Under the pieces are notes generated by a model that was given only the letters and a program-made list of their open reading frames with translations, was not told the origin of the DNA and ran no database searches. A program made the position numbers and the translations under genes. From Chloroflexota bacterium (lineage in GTDB: Bacteria > Chloroflexota > Ktedonobacteria > Ktedonobacterales > JADMIN01), in the NCBI GenBank assembly GCA_021323855.1, contig JAJPKE010000026.1, forward strand, positions 1 to 64,000: DNA of 64,000 nucleotides, given 5' to 3'. Below are positions 1-10,363 of the stretch, one piece after another; within the stretch, counting starts at the first letter, position 1, and each line of letters starts with the position of its first letter.

Positions 1-108
1 CTGGCTCATCGCTCGCTTGCAGCTCCCCAGCCACGTTTCGCCGCTCTCCGCGTCCTTCTTCGGCCTTTGGCCCCTAGGCATCCCCCCGACACCCTTCTCC
101 GCTTGGCA
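1..108 (-). rRNA. 23S ribosomal RNA, 5' end (partial)
   Basis: Read on the minus strand, this stretch matches the conserved 5' end of bacterial 23S rRNA: GGGGGGATGCCTAGG, then GAAGGACG, then GGCGAAACG-like domain I sequence. Aligning GGATGCC with E. coli 23S positions 26-32 puts the mature 5' end near 108; the rest lies beyond the window start. No 16S gene or tRNA lies upstream. The next gene upstream is sdhB at 725, transcribed in the same direction, so this 23S gene is physically separate from a 16S gene on this side. A perfect small hairpin (113-119 with 124-130) sits just upstream of the mature end and could take part in processing. Confidence 0.9.
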
Positions 109-388
109 TACTCTCATGATGATTCATGAGCCAAGTCGCGAGAAGCACGATCCTCTTCTTTTTGCTCGCTTCGGCAAAATCGAAGTAAATCTTCCGTGGC
201 GTATCATCTCGATACTCATTGCCCGCTCCTCGAAAGGGCAGCGCAACGTATCAGGATATACACTCAATCATATCGTTATGTGGTTGTTCAGGTACACACT
301 GCTCAGCCGTATAGAACGGGCGAAGCAAGCATCTCACTTTGGCCAGGAGATGTATTACATCGTCCGGTCGTTTTAGAGATGCCTCCTG

Positions 389-417
389 ATAGTATCACAG
401 CGCGTTTTTCTCGTCAA
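389..417 (-). promoter_or_regulatory. Proximal 23S rRNA promoter
   Basis: On the minus strand there is a -35 TTGACG (412-417), a 17-bp spacer and a -10 TACTAT (389-394). This is a near-consensus sigma70-type promoter. Predicted transcription starts near 382 and runs into the 23S gene. Confidence 0.65.
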
Positions 418-506
418 GTCCTATCTGGGATTTGTTCTCGAAAAACTGCAACGCAGGATTATCGCGTTGTCTGTGCATCGGGGACCCTCTCGTGAGGTGC
501 CTTCTG

Positions 507-535
507 ATTTTGCCACATTGGCAGCATAAAGTCAA
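507..535 (-). promoter_or_regulatory. Distal 23S rRNA promoter
   Basis: On the minus strand there is a -35 TTGACT (530-535), a 17-bp spacer and a -10 CAAAAT (507-512). It lies 118 bp upstream of the proximal promoter, giving the tandem arrangement common for rRNA genes. The -10 is weaker than that of the proximal promoter. Confidence 0.45.
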
Positions 536-632
536 GGCGGAAACCGTGGCTAGTGGTACTATTCCCCAGGGGACGAATGATAGCGTTATGTTTGCCTCTA
601 TGAGGCTGCATCAACCGGCACGTTCTCATGAC

Positions 633-671
633 GAGAGCCGGCCTACACAGCTACACAGCTAACCGGCTCTC
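633..671 (-). terminator. Hairpin downstream of sdhB
   Basis: A perfect 9-bp inverted repeat (GAGAGCCGG at 633-641 with CCGGCTCTC at 663-671) with a 21-nt loop begins 54 bp after the sdhB stop. There is no clear U tract, so termination is probable but not certain. It separates the sdh operon from the 23S promoters. Confidence 0.4.
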
Positions 672-724
672 ATCATACGCGCTATCCCACTGAGCGTATC
701 TCAAACGATATCGCCCGTCACCGG

Positions 725-1453
725 TCACTCGATGGCATTTGAGCCATACATGATGGCGCGCTTCACCTCTTCGATGGCATCGGTCACATGGATGCCACGC
801 GGGCAAGCCTCCGAGCAATTGAAAATCGTCCGGCAGCGCCAGACGCCATTGCGGTCGCTAAGAATCTGTAACCGCTCGTTGGCGCCGCGATCACGGCTGT
901 CAAAGATGAAGCGATGGGCGTTGACAATCGAAGCCGGACCCACCCAGTCGGCATTCGCCCAGACGGACGGACAGGAGCCGGTGCAGGCGCCGCAGAGGAT
1001 GCACTTCGTCGTTTCATCGTAGCGTTCGCGCTGCTCCGGCGATTGCCGGCGCTCGGTGCGTGGCTCCGGCTCATCGTTGATGAGATACGGCTTGATCTTC
1101 TCGTATTTGGCGAAGAAGGGATCCATATCCACCACCAGATCACGGATGACTGGGAAGCCAAGCATTGGCTCGACGGTAATGCGTGTGCCCACATCTTCAA
1201 TGAGCAACTTGCAGGCGAGCCGGTTGCGGCCATTGATGCGCATGGCATCGGAGCCGCAGACGCCATGCGCGCAGGAGCGTCGGAAGGTCAGCGTGCCGTC
1301 CTGCTCCCATTTGATCTGATTCAGCGCATCCAGCAGGCGATCTTTGGGGTCCACCTGGACCCGGAACTCCTGCCAGTAGGGCTTCGCCTCTTTCTCCGGC
1401 TGGTAGCGTTTCACTTTTATCTGGACGCTGAGCGTACCATCTGCTGCTGCCAT
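725..1453 (-). CDS. sdhB: Succinate dehydrogenase iron-sulfur subunit SdhB
   Basis: This is the iron-sulfur subunit of respiratory complex II, passing electrons from the SdhA flavin to quinone at the membrane. At 242 aa it has the normal family length. The N-terminal ferredoxin-like domain has the 2Fe-2S motif CAHGVCGSDA and a further Cys in RLACKLL. The C-terminal domain has CILCGACTGSCPS and CSEACPRGI, the ligands of the 4Fe-4S and 3Fe-4S clusters. The ATG start is preceded by GAGAGG at 9 nt. It is the last gene of sdhCDAB, 85 bp after sdhA, and is followed by a hairpin. All cluster-binding motifs are intact, so it should be functional. Confidence 0.96.
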   Translation of the reverse strand: MAAADGTLSVQIKVKRYQPEKEAKPYWQEFRVQVDPKDRLLDALNQIKWEQDGTLTFRRSCAHGVCGSDAMRINGRNRLACKLLIEDVGTRITVEPMLGFPVIRDLVVDMDPFFAKYEKIKPYLINDEPEPRTERRQSPEQRERYDETTKCILCGACTGSCPSVWANADWVGPASIVNAHRFIFDSRDRGANERLQILSDRNGVWRCRTIFNCSEACPRGIHVTDAIEEVKRAIMYGSNAIE

Positions 1454-1538
1454 CTTCTGTATCCTCTCTCGTAATCCCGTTGCTTTTGCGTTTTTCGTGC
1501 GATTGGCAGGCGCATGTATTCGTGCGTGTTCGTGTGTA

Positions 1539-3281
<1,743 letters not shown>

Positions 3282-3351
3282 GGTTTTCTCCTTTGCGCCT
3301 GGTGCGAAGCGCCTCAACCCCCTGGTAGATGGTGCCGGATTCGCTGGCGTG

Positions 3352-3816
3352 TTAGTGATGCAGCAGGCCCAGCAATGTCTGCGCCAGCGTATGCCCTGGC
3401 TGGAACGTGATAATCGTCATCGTACCCATCAGCCAGAACGACAGCGCGATCAAGAACAGCACGGAAATGACGGCCAGCCGCGCGCCATGCGATTTGATGT
3501 AATCATCGCAGACGATGCGCAGACCATTCAAGCCGTGCAAGAGCGCCAGTGTCAGCAGCAGCAGATCATAGACGCGCCAGAACGGATTGGCATAGCGCGC
3601 CGCGATGAAACTATAGCTGGTTGCCGAAACGTCGTTGGCAATGTGCATCAAGAATACATGGATGAGGGCGAGGAAAATCAGCCCGACGCCGGAGATGCGA
3701 AAGAAATACCAAGAGAACGTTTCCCAGCTCGTGCTGCCGGTTCCCGGGCGGGAGGTCGCACCATAGCCGTTTACTTTGGCCGCCGTCGGCGTTGCAGGTG
3801 TTGTTTGTGTTGCCAT
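3352..3816 (-). CDS. sdhD: Succinate dehydrogenase membrane anchor SdhD
   Basis: This is a 154-aa membrane anchor of complex II with about three transmembrane helices after a hydrophilic N-terminus of about 35 residues. The helices contain histidines typical of haem b ligation or quinone-site surroundings ([10 protein letters not shown] and [11 protein letters not shown]). The HGLNGLR motif is shared with its partner SdhC (HAFNGIR). It lies 70 bp upstream of sdhA and 69 bp downstream of sdhC. The C/D assignment follows gene order and hydropathy, and the two anchors could be named the other way round. Confidence 0.85.
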   Translation of the reverse strand: MATQTTPATPTAAKVNGYGATSRPGTGSTSWETFSWYFFRISGVGLIFLALIHVFLMHIANDVSATSYSFIAARYANPFWRVYDLLLLTLALLHGLNGLRIVCDDYIKSHGARLAVISVLFLIALSFWLMGTMTIITFQPGHTLAQTLLGLLHH

Positions 3817-3885
3817 TGCCTTCTAACCCTTTCTATTCTCGTCTCTTCGTGTTGTGTGCGGTTCCTCAGCAAGCCTCAGCAATGC

Positions 3886-4272
3886 CTACATCACAGCGGA
3901 GCAGTAACCTGGCTGTGGGCATTTGCCGAAGATGGGCGCAAGGATAAAGAAGGCGGTCGCCAACGTGCAGAGGATGGTCAGGCCCATGACGGTGTAGAAC
4001 ATCTGGCGCTGATACTTGTAGCCGCTGGGCCAGAAGTCCACAAGGATGATGCGGATACCGTTGAAGGCATGGTAGAGCAAGGCGCCGATCAATGCGAGGG
4101 TGAAGATACGAAACGGAGCGGTGTCAAAGACCTGCAACGCATCGTTGTAGACCGTCGGCCCAAAACCGATCAACGTGATATCCACGATATGAATCAACAG
4201 GAAGATGAGAACACCCAGGCCGGTTACACGATGAAACAACCAGGACCACTGACCCGACTGGCCTCGATACAT
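3886..4272 (-). CDS. sdhC: Succinate dehydrogenase cytochrome b556 subunit SdhC
   Basis: This is a 128-aa integral membrane subunit with three predicted helices. The first carries the signature HRVTGLG and LLIHI; the second carries LLYHAFNGIRI. Both are typical of SdhC and supply the axial His for haem b. The ATG is preceded by AGGAGA at 9 nt. It is the first gene of the sdhCDAB operon, downstream of a good promoter at 4565-4593 and a leader of about 285 nt. Confidence 0.88.
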   Translation of the reverse strand: MYRGQSGQWSWLFHRVTGLGVLIFLLIHIVDITLIGFGPTVYNDALQVFDTAPFRIFTLALIGALLYHAFNGIRIILVDFWPSGYKYQRQMFYTVMGLTILCTLATAFFILAPIFGKCPQPGYCSAVM

Positions 4273-4754
4273 AACGATGTTTCTCCTGAACTAGCGAGCG
4301 AACGCGCGACGATGAAGAGAAGAACGGCCACTCCACCAGGGTGACGGGACGATGCCGGAATCGCTGGAATCGCCGGAAGCAAGGAGGGAGGGAGTGTTTC
4401 GATGCGCGTAGTCCCATTGTATCGCCTGCCAAACGGGCAATACGGGGTATACAGATGGGGTTGCAATGAAAATACTGCTATCTACCACCAGCATGCGCTC
4501 CAGCGCGTTGTCATCTTCGCCGGACTCCATCGTCACAGCAGCGGCGCGAAATGCCACATCTCTGATTATACGCCTCCGGCCCGATGGGCACAAGAACGAA
4601 AGTGTCTTCCCGCTCCCATTTACCTCTGTAATGCAGTGTTAAACCTTGATAAAGAAATGCTCGAAAATGGGGAGAGCGCCGGCTGGCATGCTACAACGAT
4701 TAGAGAACCGCAGATCTGATGGCAACCGAAGGCTAGAAGTACCTGGGGGATCAC
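4273..4754. other. Intergenic region between sdhC and dedA-like gene
   Basis: This 482-bp gap separates two divergent genes. It contains the sdh promoter (4565-4593, minus) and a second possible -10 element TACAAT (4416-4421, minus) with a poor -35. No strong promoter was recognised for the plus-strand DedA gene. No RNA gene is evident. Confidence 0.5.
4565..4593 (-). promoter_or_regulatory. sdhCDAB promoter
   Basis: On the minus strand there is a -35 TTGTGC (4588-4593), a 17-bp spacer and a consensus -10 TATAAT (4565-4570). Transcription should start near 4558, giving an unusually long leader of about 285 nt before sdhC. Confidence 0.55.
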
Positions 4755-5426
4755 ATGACCGGCATGGCCAATGCCCTACTCGACTGGGCGCGCCAGTTAC
4801 CAGCAGCAGGACTGTATACTTTTATCTTCGTGTGGCTTTTTGTAGAAAGCACTGGGTTTCCGATCTCAGATGAGCCGCTGCTGCTCCTGGCAGGATACCT
4901 GACCACGCACCAGCGCATTGAATTTGGGCCAACGATTGCGCTCGCGCTCGCAGGTAAAGTGCTAGCCTCATGTGCCGCTTACGGAATAGGTACTCGTGTC
5001 CCGCTCTCTACGCTGGCAAGACCAGCAGTGCGCCCAGGCAAGGGCTGGGCACGGTTATCCTACTACTTGCGCCCAACGCGCGAACTCACCTTCGCCACTG
5101 AGGATCAGTTCCGTCGTCGCGGCATGTGGAGCGTCTTCCTGGGGCGTCTCATTCCAGTAGTGCGTAGCTTCATCAGTTATCCCGCAGGCTCCGCGCGTAT
5201 GCCTTTTCTCAATTTTTTCACAGCAACCGCCGCCGGTTCGTTGATATGGATTACCATCTGGACGCTCCTGGGAATACTGTTTGGCCGGTCATATGAGCAA
5301 GTCGCCGCACGCTGGGGATCGCTGAGTTGGCTAGTATTGTCAGCGATTGTCTTGCTGCTCATTGGCTTTTGGCTATGGCAGCATCGCCACGCACGCAGCC
5401 GCAATGAGCGGTCTAACGGCAAATAA
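4755..5426 (+). CDS. DedA family membrane protein (VTT domain)
   Basis: This is a 223-aa polytopic membrane protein of the DedA/SNARE-associated family. Members are linked to lipid flipping, undecaprenyl phosphate recycling and membrane homeostasis. Visible hallmarks are the N-terminal re-entrant segment with FVESTGFPISDEP, the conserved F.GR..P..R...S..AG motif (FLGRLIPVVRSFISYPAG) and a C-terminal helix ending in a basic tail. GGGGGATC precedes the ATG. It is divergent from sdhC and upstream of the RidA gene on the same strand with a 108-bp gap. The exact substrate cannot be read from sequence. Confidence 0.85.
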   Translation: MTGMANALLDWARQLPAAGLYTFIFVWLFVESTGFPISDEPLLLLAGYLTTHQRIEFGPTIALALAGKVLASCAAYGIGTRVPLSTLARPAVRPGKGWARLSYYLRPTRELTFATEDQFRRRGMWSVFLGRLIPVVRSFISYPAGSARMPFLNFFTATAAGSLIWITIWTLLGILFGRSYEQVAARWGSLSWLVLSAIVLLLIGFWLWQHRHARSRNERSNGK

Positions 5427-5534
5427 ATCCCTCTAATCAGGAACAGAACTAGCCGCTTTTCTTCGTATACTTGGGATATTATGCGCCGTTCGAGTGAACA
5501 CAATAGCAACGATACAACAACGAGGAGACATCCA

Positions 5535-5969
5535 ATGAGTGAGCAGGAACAGCAATCGCCCACGACTGGCCCGGTGCAGCATTTGCGCCCTGCCGGCCTG
5601 TACGACAATTCCGCGTATACCAATGTGGTCGTGGTGACCGGTCCGGCGAAAACCATCTATATCGGCGCGCAGGGCGCGCTCGATGAAACAGGACAGATCG
5701 TAGGCAAGGGAGACATCGCGGCGCAGACGGAGCAGGCGATGCACAATGTACAGGTTGCGCTCAGTGCGGCAGGCGCTTCGCTGGAACACGTTATCAAGGT
5801 AAATGTCTATATTGCTCAGGGCCAGCCCATCCTGCCGGGCTTTGCGGCTTTTCAACGCATTTGGGGCAACCGTCCCAATCCGCCAGCTAATACGGTGCTG
5901 TTTGTGTCAGAAATGGTGCCTGCCGATTTCCTGGTCATGATCGAAGCGGTCGCCGTCGTGCCAATTTGA
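5535..5969 (+). CDS. RidA family protein (Rid/YER057c/UK114)
   Basis: This is a 144-aa protein of the Rid family, which hydrolyses reactive enamine/imine intermediates released by PLP enzymes. Visible features are YTNVVVV..G, then IYIGAQGALDETG and the C-terminal EMVPADFLVMIEAVAV, where family members have the conserved strand and acidic residue. The canonical substrate-binding Arg of archetypal RidA (usually in a C.R.V motif) is not evident, so it may belong to a RidA-like subgroup of unknown activity. The start at 5535 is set by GAGGAG 8 nt upstream. It is followed by an intrinsic terminator. Confidence 0.85.
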   Translation: MSEQEQQSPTTGPVQHLRPAGLYDNSAYTNVVVVTGPAKTIYIGAQGALDETGQIVGKGDIAAQTEQAMHNVQVALSAAGASLEHVIKVNVYIAQGQPILPGFAAFQRIWGNRPNPPANTVLFVSEMVPADFLVMIEAVAVVPI

Positions 5970-5984
5970 TGCCTTACAACACCG

Positions 5985-6018
5985 CAACGGCCCACCCTGA
6001 TGAGTGAGCCGTTGTTTA
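5985..6018 (+). terminator. Terminator after the RidA gene
   Basis: The inverted repeat CAACGGC (5985-5991) and GCCGTTG (6008-6014) is followed by TTTATAT on the plus strand. It lies between the convergent RidA gene and nrdJ. Confidence 0.65.
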
Positions 6019-6043
6019 TATGTTCTGGATGACTATTTACTTG

Positions 6044-9000
6044 CTAGCATTCGCTATAGCCGCAACTGACGCATTTCTTGCACCCCTCCTCCATGTGCAG
6101 CGTATTGTTGCCGCACTGGGGGCAGAGGTTGCCAGTGACCGTATAGAGTGCCAGCGTCGCGGGATTGAAGCCATGCCCATTGGACTGGCCGTTGCTGATC
6201 GCTCCGCTACTGCCTGCGCTGCCGTGCGTATGTTCCTCAGCAGGAGAAGACGCTGGCTCCGCGCTGGCCTGGCTGGAAGGCGCAACTTGCGTCGGATGCG
6301 GGCTGTTCAGGTAGAGGTCCAGCGCCCGCGCTACGGCATCCGGCAGCGACCGCACACGATTCATGCCGAAGCCGATGGAAGAGCTACCGCCAATGGCGCT
6401 GAGCTGGCGGGCGACCTCCGCCGCGCGCTGGTCCTGGGTCAAGGGGCTGTCAATCTGCAAGAAGCGCGAGATCAAGCGGCCCAACGCCTCCGCCAGCGCC
6501 GAAATATCAGAGCCGGCCTTGCCAACGTTCACGAAGACCTCGAAGAGACCATCATTATCGCTATTAAGCGTGATGTTGACGGTACCCTCCGGCGCGCGCA
6601 CCTGCCGCGTGTAGCCAGACATCACCTCTGGGCGCGGTTTGACGCCGTTGGGATAGCGCGGTGCAGGGGCAACAGGAGCTACAGCAACGGTCGCAGCAGA
6701 CTGTTGAGCCGCCTTTTTCTCCTGCTCTTTGACGCCGACATTGAGAACCTGCTCACCTTTGGAGCCGTCGCGGAAGATGGTAATGCCCAGGCAGCCCAGG
6801 TTCCACGCCAGCATATAGGCGTCGCGCACATCATCAAGTGTGGCACTGTTCGGTAGGTTGATCGTCTTGCTGATTGAGTTGTCTACGCCCTTCTGGAAGC
6901 TCGCCTGCATGCGAATATGCCATTCGGGCGCGATCTCGTGTGCGGTGACGTATGGCGCAAGCGCCGGATGCGCCTCTGCCGGGTGGCCGTGGAGCGAGCC
7001 ATGCGACTTGACGTACTCCAACACCTCGTCTTTGTCTGCGATGTCACTGTTCTCCAGCGCACGCTTGAAGAAGGGGTTCACGAAGTCTAGCACGCGATAC
7101 GAGCCATCCGGCTGTTTGACACGATGCTGGAAGGCCAGCGCAAAGATCGGCTCGATGCCCGACGAGCAATCCGCCAGGATGCTGATAGAGCCGGTCGGCG
7201 CAACGGTGGTGCGAGTGGAGTTGCGAAGCTGCGGGCCATCTTTGTAGATGCTGCGCGCCCAGTTGGGGAACGCGCCGCGCTCCTCGGCCATCTTCGCTGA
7301 TTCATCGCTGGCCCAGTCGCGGATGCGGCGCATCACCTGCTCGCCCAGCGCAATGGCTTCCTCGCTGTCGTACCGCAGGCCAAGCTCGAAGAGCATCTCC
7401 GCCCAGCCCATTACGCCCAGGCCGATGCGCCGGTTGGCATGCACTTTTTCATGCACCTGCGGCAGCGGGAAGGGGTTAATCTCGATCACATCGTCGAGGA
7501 AGCGTGTGGTCACGCGCGTCACACGCTCCAACTCCACCCAATCAATCTCGCCGTTTTGCACGAAGATGCCGAGGTTGATTGAGCCAAGATTGCAGGCGTC
7601 ATACGGGCCGAGCCATTGTTCGCCACACGGGTTGGTTGCTTCTAAAAGCTCAATATCCGGCGTGGGGTTGGCGGTCGAGTGATTGGCGCGGTCAATGAAG
7701 ACGAGGCCGGGGTCGCCGGTGGCCCAGGCCGCCGAGACGATGGTGTCCATCACCTCGCGGGCGCGCAGGTGCTTCACCACCTGCTGCGTGTGCGGATCCA
7801 CCAGATCGTACTCGCCGTCGGCTTCGAGCGCGCGCATGAACTCATCGGTGATCGCCACCGAGATGTTGAAGTTTGTCACCGAGCCGTCGCGCTTGCAGTC
7901 AATGAATTGTAGGATATCGGGGTGGTCAACCCTCAATATTCCCATGTTTGCCCCGCGTCGGGTATTATGGCTGACAAACCCGTTGGCAATGTAGGTGTGA
8001 TTCTGCTCAACTGAGAGGTCTACCGTTACTGCCTCGTCGTCATCAAGCGCCTTTACCTGATCGTAAAACTGATTGTTTGTGAGGAAGGCAACGAGCGGAC
8101 TGTTGCGTATCTCCTCATGTTTCTCAATCAATGAGCGCAAGCGAGAACGGGTTAAGTTACGGGGGGCCGCGACATTGGGCAAATAGTGCTGGATATCTCG
8201 GTAAAGCTGGCGATTTGCTCCACGCAAACCGCGATCTGGACCACTGCCACGTCCGGGACCGTCATAGAGAGCAGCTATTGCCTGCTGTTGATTGGGAATA
8301 ATGTCGTTGAACTCCCAAGCCTTCTCCAAGCCAGCATCGAGCCGATCATTCTTTGCGGCTGCCATGAAACCGATGCGCTCGGCAAACTCGCGTAGCCCCT
8401 CCTGCGTGAGCAAGCGTACTCGATAGATGGGATTTTTCCCGTGCGCTCCTTTGCGATCCTTGTTGATGCCGATTCCGCTGGGAATGCCGAGTGCTAGAAG
8501 CAACTGCTGAACATCTTCAGCCAATTCCCGCGAGGCGGTATACAGGCTTGTATATCCTTCATCGCTAATTGTTCCGTCAGCGGTGAAAAGACCTCGTAGA
8601 AAACCCCGTGCAAACTCCGCACCAGCGTGGTAAACGATTTCCGGCACACGCACATTCAACGAGGTTGGCTTCGTTACCCCAATATGCTTGAGCCACGCCA
8701 CCAGTTCAGTGGAAGCGAAACAATAGTTTCTGCTGGCATCATTTGGCTTTTTCCACGATGTAGCGGTCAAGCCAAATAGCTCATCTGCCAGATGGAGCAA
8801 GCGATCTGCTACCTCTGGTTCAGCATCGGCAACGGTCAGGATGAGACGGCCAGTGCCACCGCCAGGATTGTAATAATTGATAGTACCATCACCCATCAGA
8901 TAACCGATGAACTCGCCTAGCTCAGCGGTGGGGCGCTCTGGTATTTTGATCTGTTTCGCGTTGAAGTGCGGGATGCGATCAGAAGGCGCAAAGCGATAGT

Positions 9001-9874
9001 CCGTGCTATCGGGGTAGGTGTTCTTCTGCAACGCCACCCAGTCACCAACATGCAGGTCTTTTAGATGCCGCCAAACATAAGCGCCGCTTTCGTCAATGAC
9101 TCGCACCCGATGTTCCAACGTGCCGGTGAAATGGTAGCCATTACGAGTGCGTACTGTGCGAACGGCAGCCATCCCATTATGATAGAACTCTTCGACCTTG
9201 CGGCTGCCCTCATCTGTGCAAACGGTGAGCGGTTGGGCTAGCGCATGCCAGCTCTTTGGTTCAGCCTCTACTGGGCCGAGAGAGCCGATCTGCACGAGGC
9301 CGGTTGCCGTGGAAACGCGCGTCTCAGGAACGACACATCCACCTTGCTTGACCGCTTCGGTTGCTCCATCGAATATCTTCATGAAGCTGACAGGACCGGA
9401 AGCGACTCCGTGCGTCGAGGCAACCATACTACCGACTGGACGGAGACGGCTAAAGCTCATTCCCGTGCCGCCGCCGCTTTTATGGATTAGCGCAGCATGC
9501 TTGACTGCATCGAAAATGCCTTCCATGCTATCAGGCACCGGCACGACATAGCAGGCCGAAAGCTGAAGATTGTTGCCCTTGCCGGCGTTCATCAGCGTGG
9601 GCGAGTTTGGCAAGAACTTATGCTCGACCATGACATCATAGAACTGCTGCGCCATTTCTTCTGGCGTTCTGCCGGATTTCTCCTGCCAGCGCGCCTCTGC
9701 GGAGGCCACCGCCGTAGCTACTCGCCAGCACAAATCGTCTGGTGTCTCTATAATGTCGCCATCCGCGTTACGCAACAGATAACGTTCGCGCAACACACGG
9801 ATCGCTGCCTCAGACCATTCGCCATGCTTGCGCTGCGCTGGAGCCGTGCCAGTGGCGCCCTTTTTCTCTTTCAC
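6044..9874 (-). CDS. nrdJ: Adenosylcobalamin-dependent class II ribonucleotide reductase with intein
   Basis: This enzyme reduces ribonucleotides to deoxyribonucleotides using adenosylcobalamin. The precursor is 1276 aa; removing the intein (residues 180-637) leaves 818 aa. N-extein features include LPNSPTLMNAG, the first redox Cys in LSACYV (C108) and HKSGGGTGMSFS. C-extein features include NPCGE (C750 and E752) and CNLGSINLG, the radical-site region. The last 26 residues form a Cys-rich tail (CPQCGN, then CKKCVSCGYSEC) typical of NrdJ, which re-reduces the active site or binds metal. The GTG start has AGGAAGGG 5 nt upstream. No NrdR box or cobalamin riboswitch was recognised upstream. It is a single-gene unit converging on the RidA gene. 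Confidence 0.95.
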   Translation of the reverse strand: MKEKKGATGTAPAQRKHGEWSEAAIRVLRERYLLRNADGDIIETPDDLCWRVATAVASAEARWQEKSGRTPEEMAQQFYDVMVEHKFLPNSPTLMNAGKGNNLQLSACYVVPVPDSMEGIFDAVKHAALIHKSGGGTGMSFSRLRPVGSMVASTHGVASGPVSFMKIFDGATEAVKQGGCVVPETRVSTATGLVQIGSLGPVEAEPKSWHALAQPLTVCTDEGSRKVEEFYHNGMAAVRTVRTRNGYHFTGTLEHRVRVIDESGAYVWRHLKDLHVGDWVALQKNTYPDSTDYRFAPSDRIPHFNAKQIKIPERPTAELGEFIGYLMGDGTINYYNPGGGTGRLILTVADAEPEVADRLLHLADELFGLTATSWKKPNDASRNYCFASTELVAWLKHIGVTKPTSLNVRVPEIVYHAGAEFARGFLRGLFTADGTISDEGYTSLYTASRELAEDVQQLLLALGIPSGIGINKDRKGAHGKNPIYRVRLLTQEGLREFAERIGFMAAAKNDRLDAGLEKAWEFNDIIPNQQQAIAALYDGPGRGSGPDRGLRGANRQLYRDIQHYLPNVAAPRNLTRSRLRSLIEKHEEIRNSPLVAFLTNNQFYDQVKALDDDEAVTVDLSVEQNHTYIANGFVSHNTRRGANMGILRVDHPDILQFIDCKRDGSVTNFNISVAITDEFMRALEADGEYDLVDPHTQQVVKHLRAREVMDTIVSAAWATGDPGLVFIDRANHSTANPTPDIELLEATNPCGEQWLGPYDACNLGSINLGIFVQNGEIDWVELERVTRVTTRFLDDVIEINPFPLPQVHEKVHANRRIGLGVMGWAEMLFELGLRYDSEEAIALGEQVMRRIRDWASDESAKMAEERGAFPNWARSIYKDGPQLRNSTRTTVAPTGSISILADCSSGIEPIFALAFQHRVKQPDGSYRVLDFVNPFFKRALENSDIADKDEVLEYVKSHGSLHGHPAEAHPALAPYVTAHEIAPEWHIRMQASFQKGVDNSISKTINLPNSATLDDVRDAYMLAWNLGCLGITIFRDGSKGEQVLNVGVKEQEKKAAQQSAATVAVAPVAPAPRYPNGVKPRPEVMSGYTRQVRAPEGTVNITLNSDNDGLFEVFVNVGKAGSDISALAEALGRLISRFLQIDSPLTQDQRAAEVARQLSAIGGSSSIGFGMNRVRSLPDAVARALDLYLNSPHPTQVAPSSQASAEPASSPAEEHTHGSAGSSGAISNGQSNGHGFNPATLALYTVTGNLCPQCGNNTLHMEEGCKKCVSCGYSEC
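7964..9337 (-). mobile_element. Intein with LAGLIDADG homing endonuclease inside NrdJ
   Basis: This in-frame insertion of 458 residues lies at residues 180-637 of the NrdJ precursor. It begins with Cys (CVVPETRV, block A, with the Cys codon at 9335-9337) and ends with the terminal HN (VSHN, with the Asn codon at 7964-7966). The +1 extein residue is Thr. Joining the exteins restores KQGG-TRRGANMG, a normal RNR sequence. Block B-like TLEHRV lies about 75 residues in. Two LAGLIDADG motifs (LGEFIGYLMGDGT at residues 319-331 and GFLRGLFTADGT near 424-435) indicate an endonuclease that may still be active. The reading frame is open throughout. Confidence 0.93.
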
Positions 9875-10363
9875 GGGGTCCCTTCCTGATGCTGAGTGAT
9901 GGGTTTCGCGGGTTCGAGCTACAAAAGCTACTGAACTATCAGACGACGAAAAGCGTATTGCACGCAGCTACCTATGCCTGGCGTCGCTATATCCGGCAGT
10001 GGGGTCAGCGCTGTTTCACCCCAATGACGACGCCTGCTCTACAAGAGAATTTGTACCTGCACACGTTAGCTTACCATCTAAATATGGGATTTTCAAGGGC
10101 TAATTTACTAGATATGGGGTCCTGGGCATATTTTCTTATCTAGACACAAGATGTGGGGCCAACTAGGCATAACAGCTATGACTGATGGCAGTTCGCAGTA
10201 GCCGAAAGAGGACTTGACAACAAGTAGCGTCTGCTAGAGCGGCTGTTCTACCGGCAACAGAGCGCCAATCCTGGTGATACAATCTGCCTGGCGCCAGACA
10301 ACAGTTTGCTGGCAAGCGGACCACCATAGGACCTACAAGCATCGAGAACGAGAGTACGAACAT
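9875..10363. other. Intergenic region between nrdJ and cinA
   Basis: This 489-bp gap lies between divergent genes. A -35-like TTGACA at about 10214 lacks a good -10. No promoter close to consensus, no B12 box and no RNA gene were recognised. The 84-codon plus-strand frame inside it has no ribosome binding site and was not called. Confidence 0.4.

Larger units (their letters stand above)
109..724 (-). promoter_or_regulatory. Leader and promoter region of the 23S rRNA gene
   Basis: This 616-bp region has no convincing gene. On the minus strand it holds two sigma70-like promoters pointing at the 23S gene, listed separately. It also holds a hairpin downstream of sdhB and a leader of about 275 nt before the mature 23S end. 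No tRNA or boxA was recognised in it. Short reading frames here have no ribosome binding sites and look spurious. Confidence 0.6.

Noticed and set aside
7964-9337. The NrdJ insertion as a group I intron or transposon.
   Set aside because: The frame is open through the insertion and splice residues (Cys1, terminal HN) are at the protein level, so an intein explains it fully.
9889-9930. GGGTTCGAGC resembling a tRNA T-loop.
   Set aside because: No matching acceptor, anticodon or D arms surround it. No tRNA was identified anywhere in the window.
9889-10143. 84-codon plus-strand frame between nrdJ and cinA.
   Set aside because: No ribosome binding site, no domain resemblance and composition typical of non-coding DNA.
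9875-10363. Possible cobalamin riboswitch or NrdR boxes before the B12-dependent nrdJ.
   Set aside because: No B12-box sequence or paired NrdR palindromes could be found on either strand.
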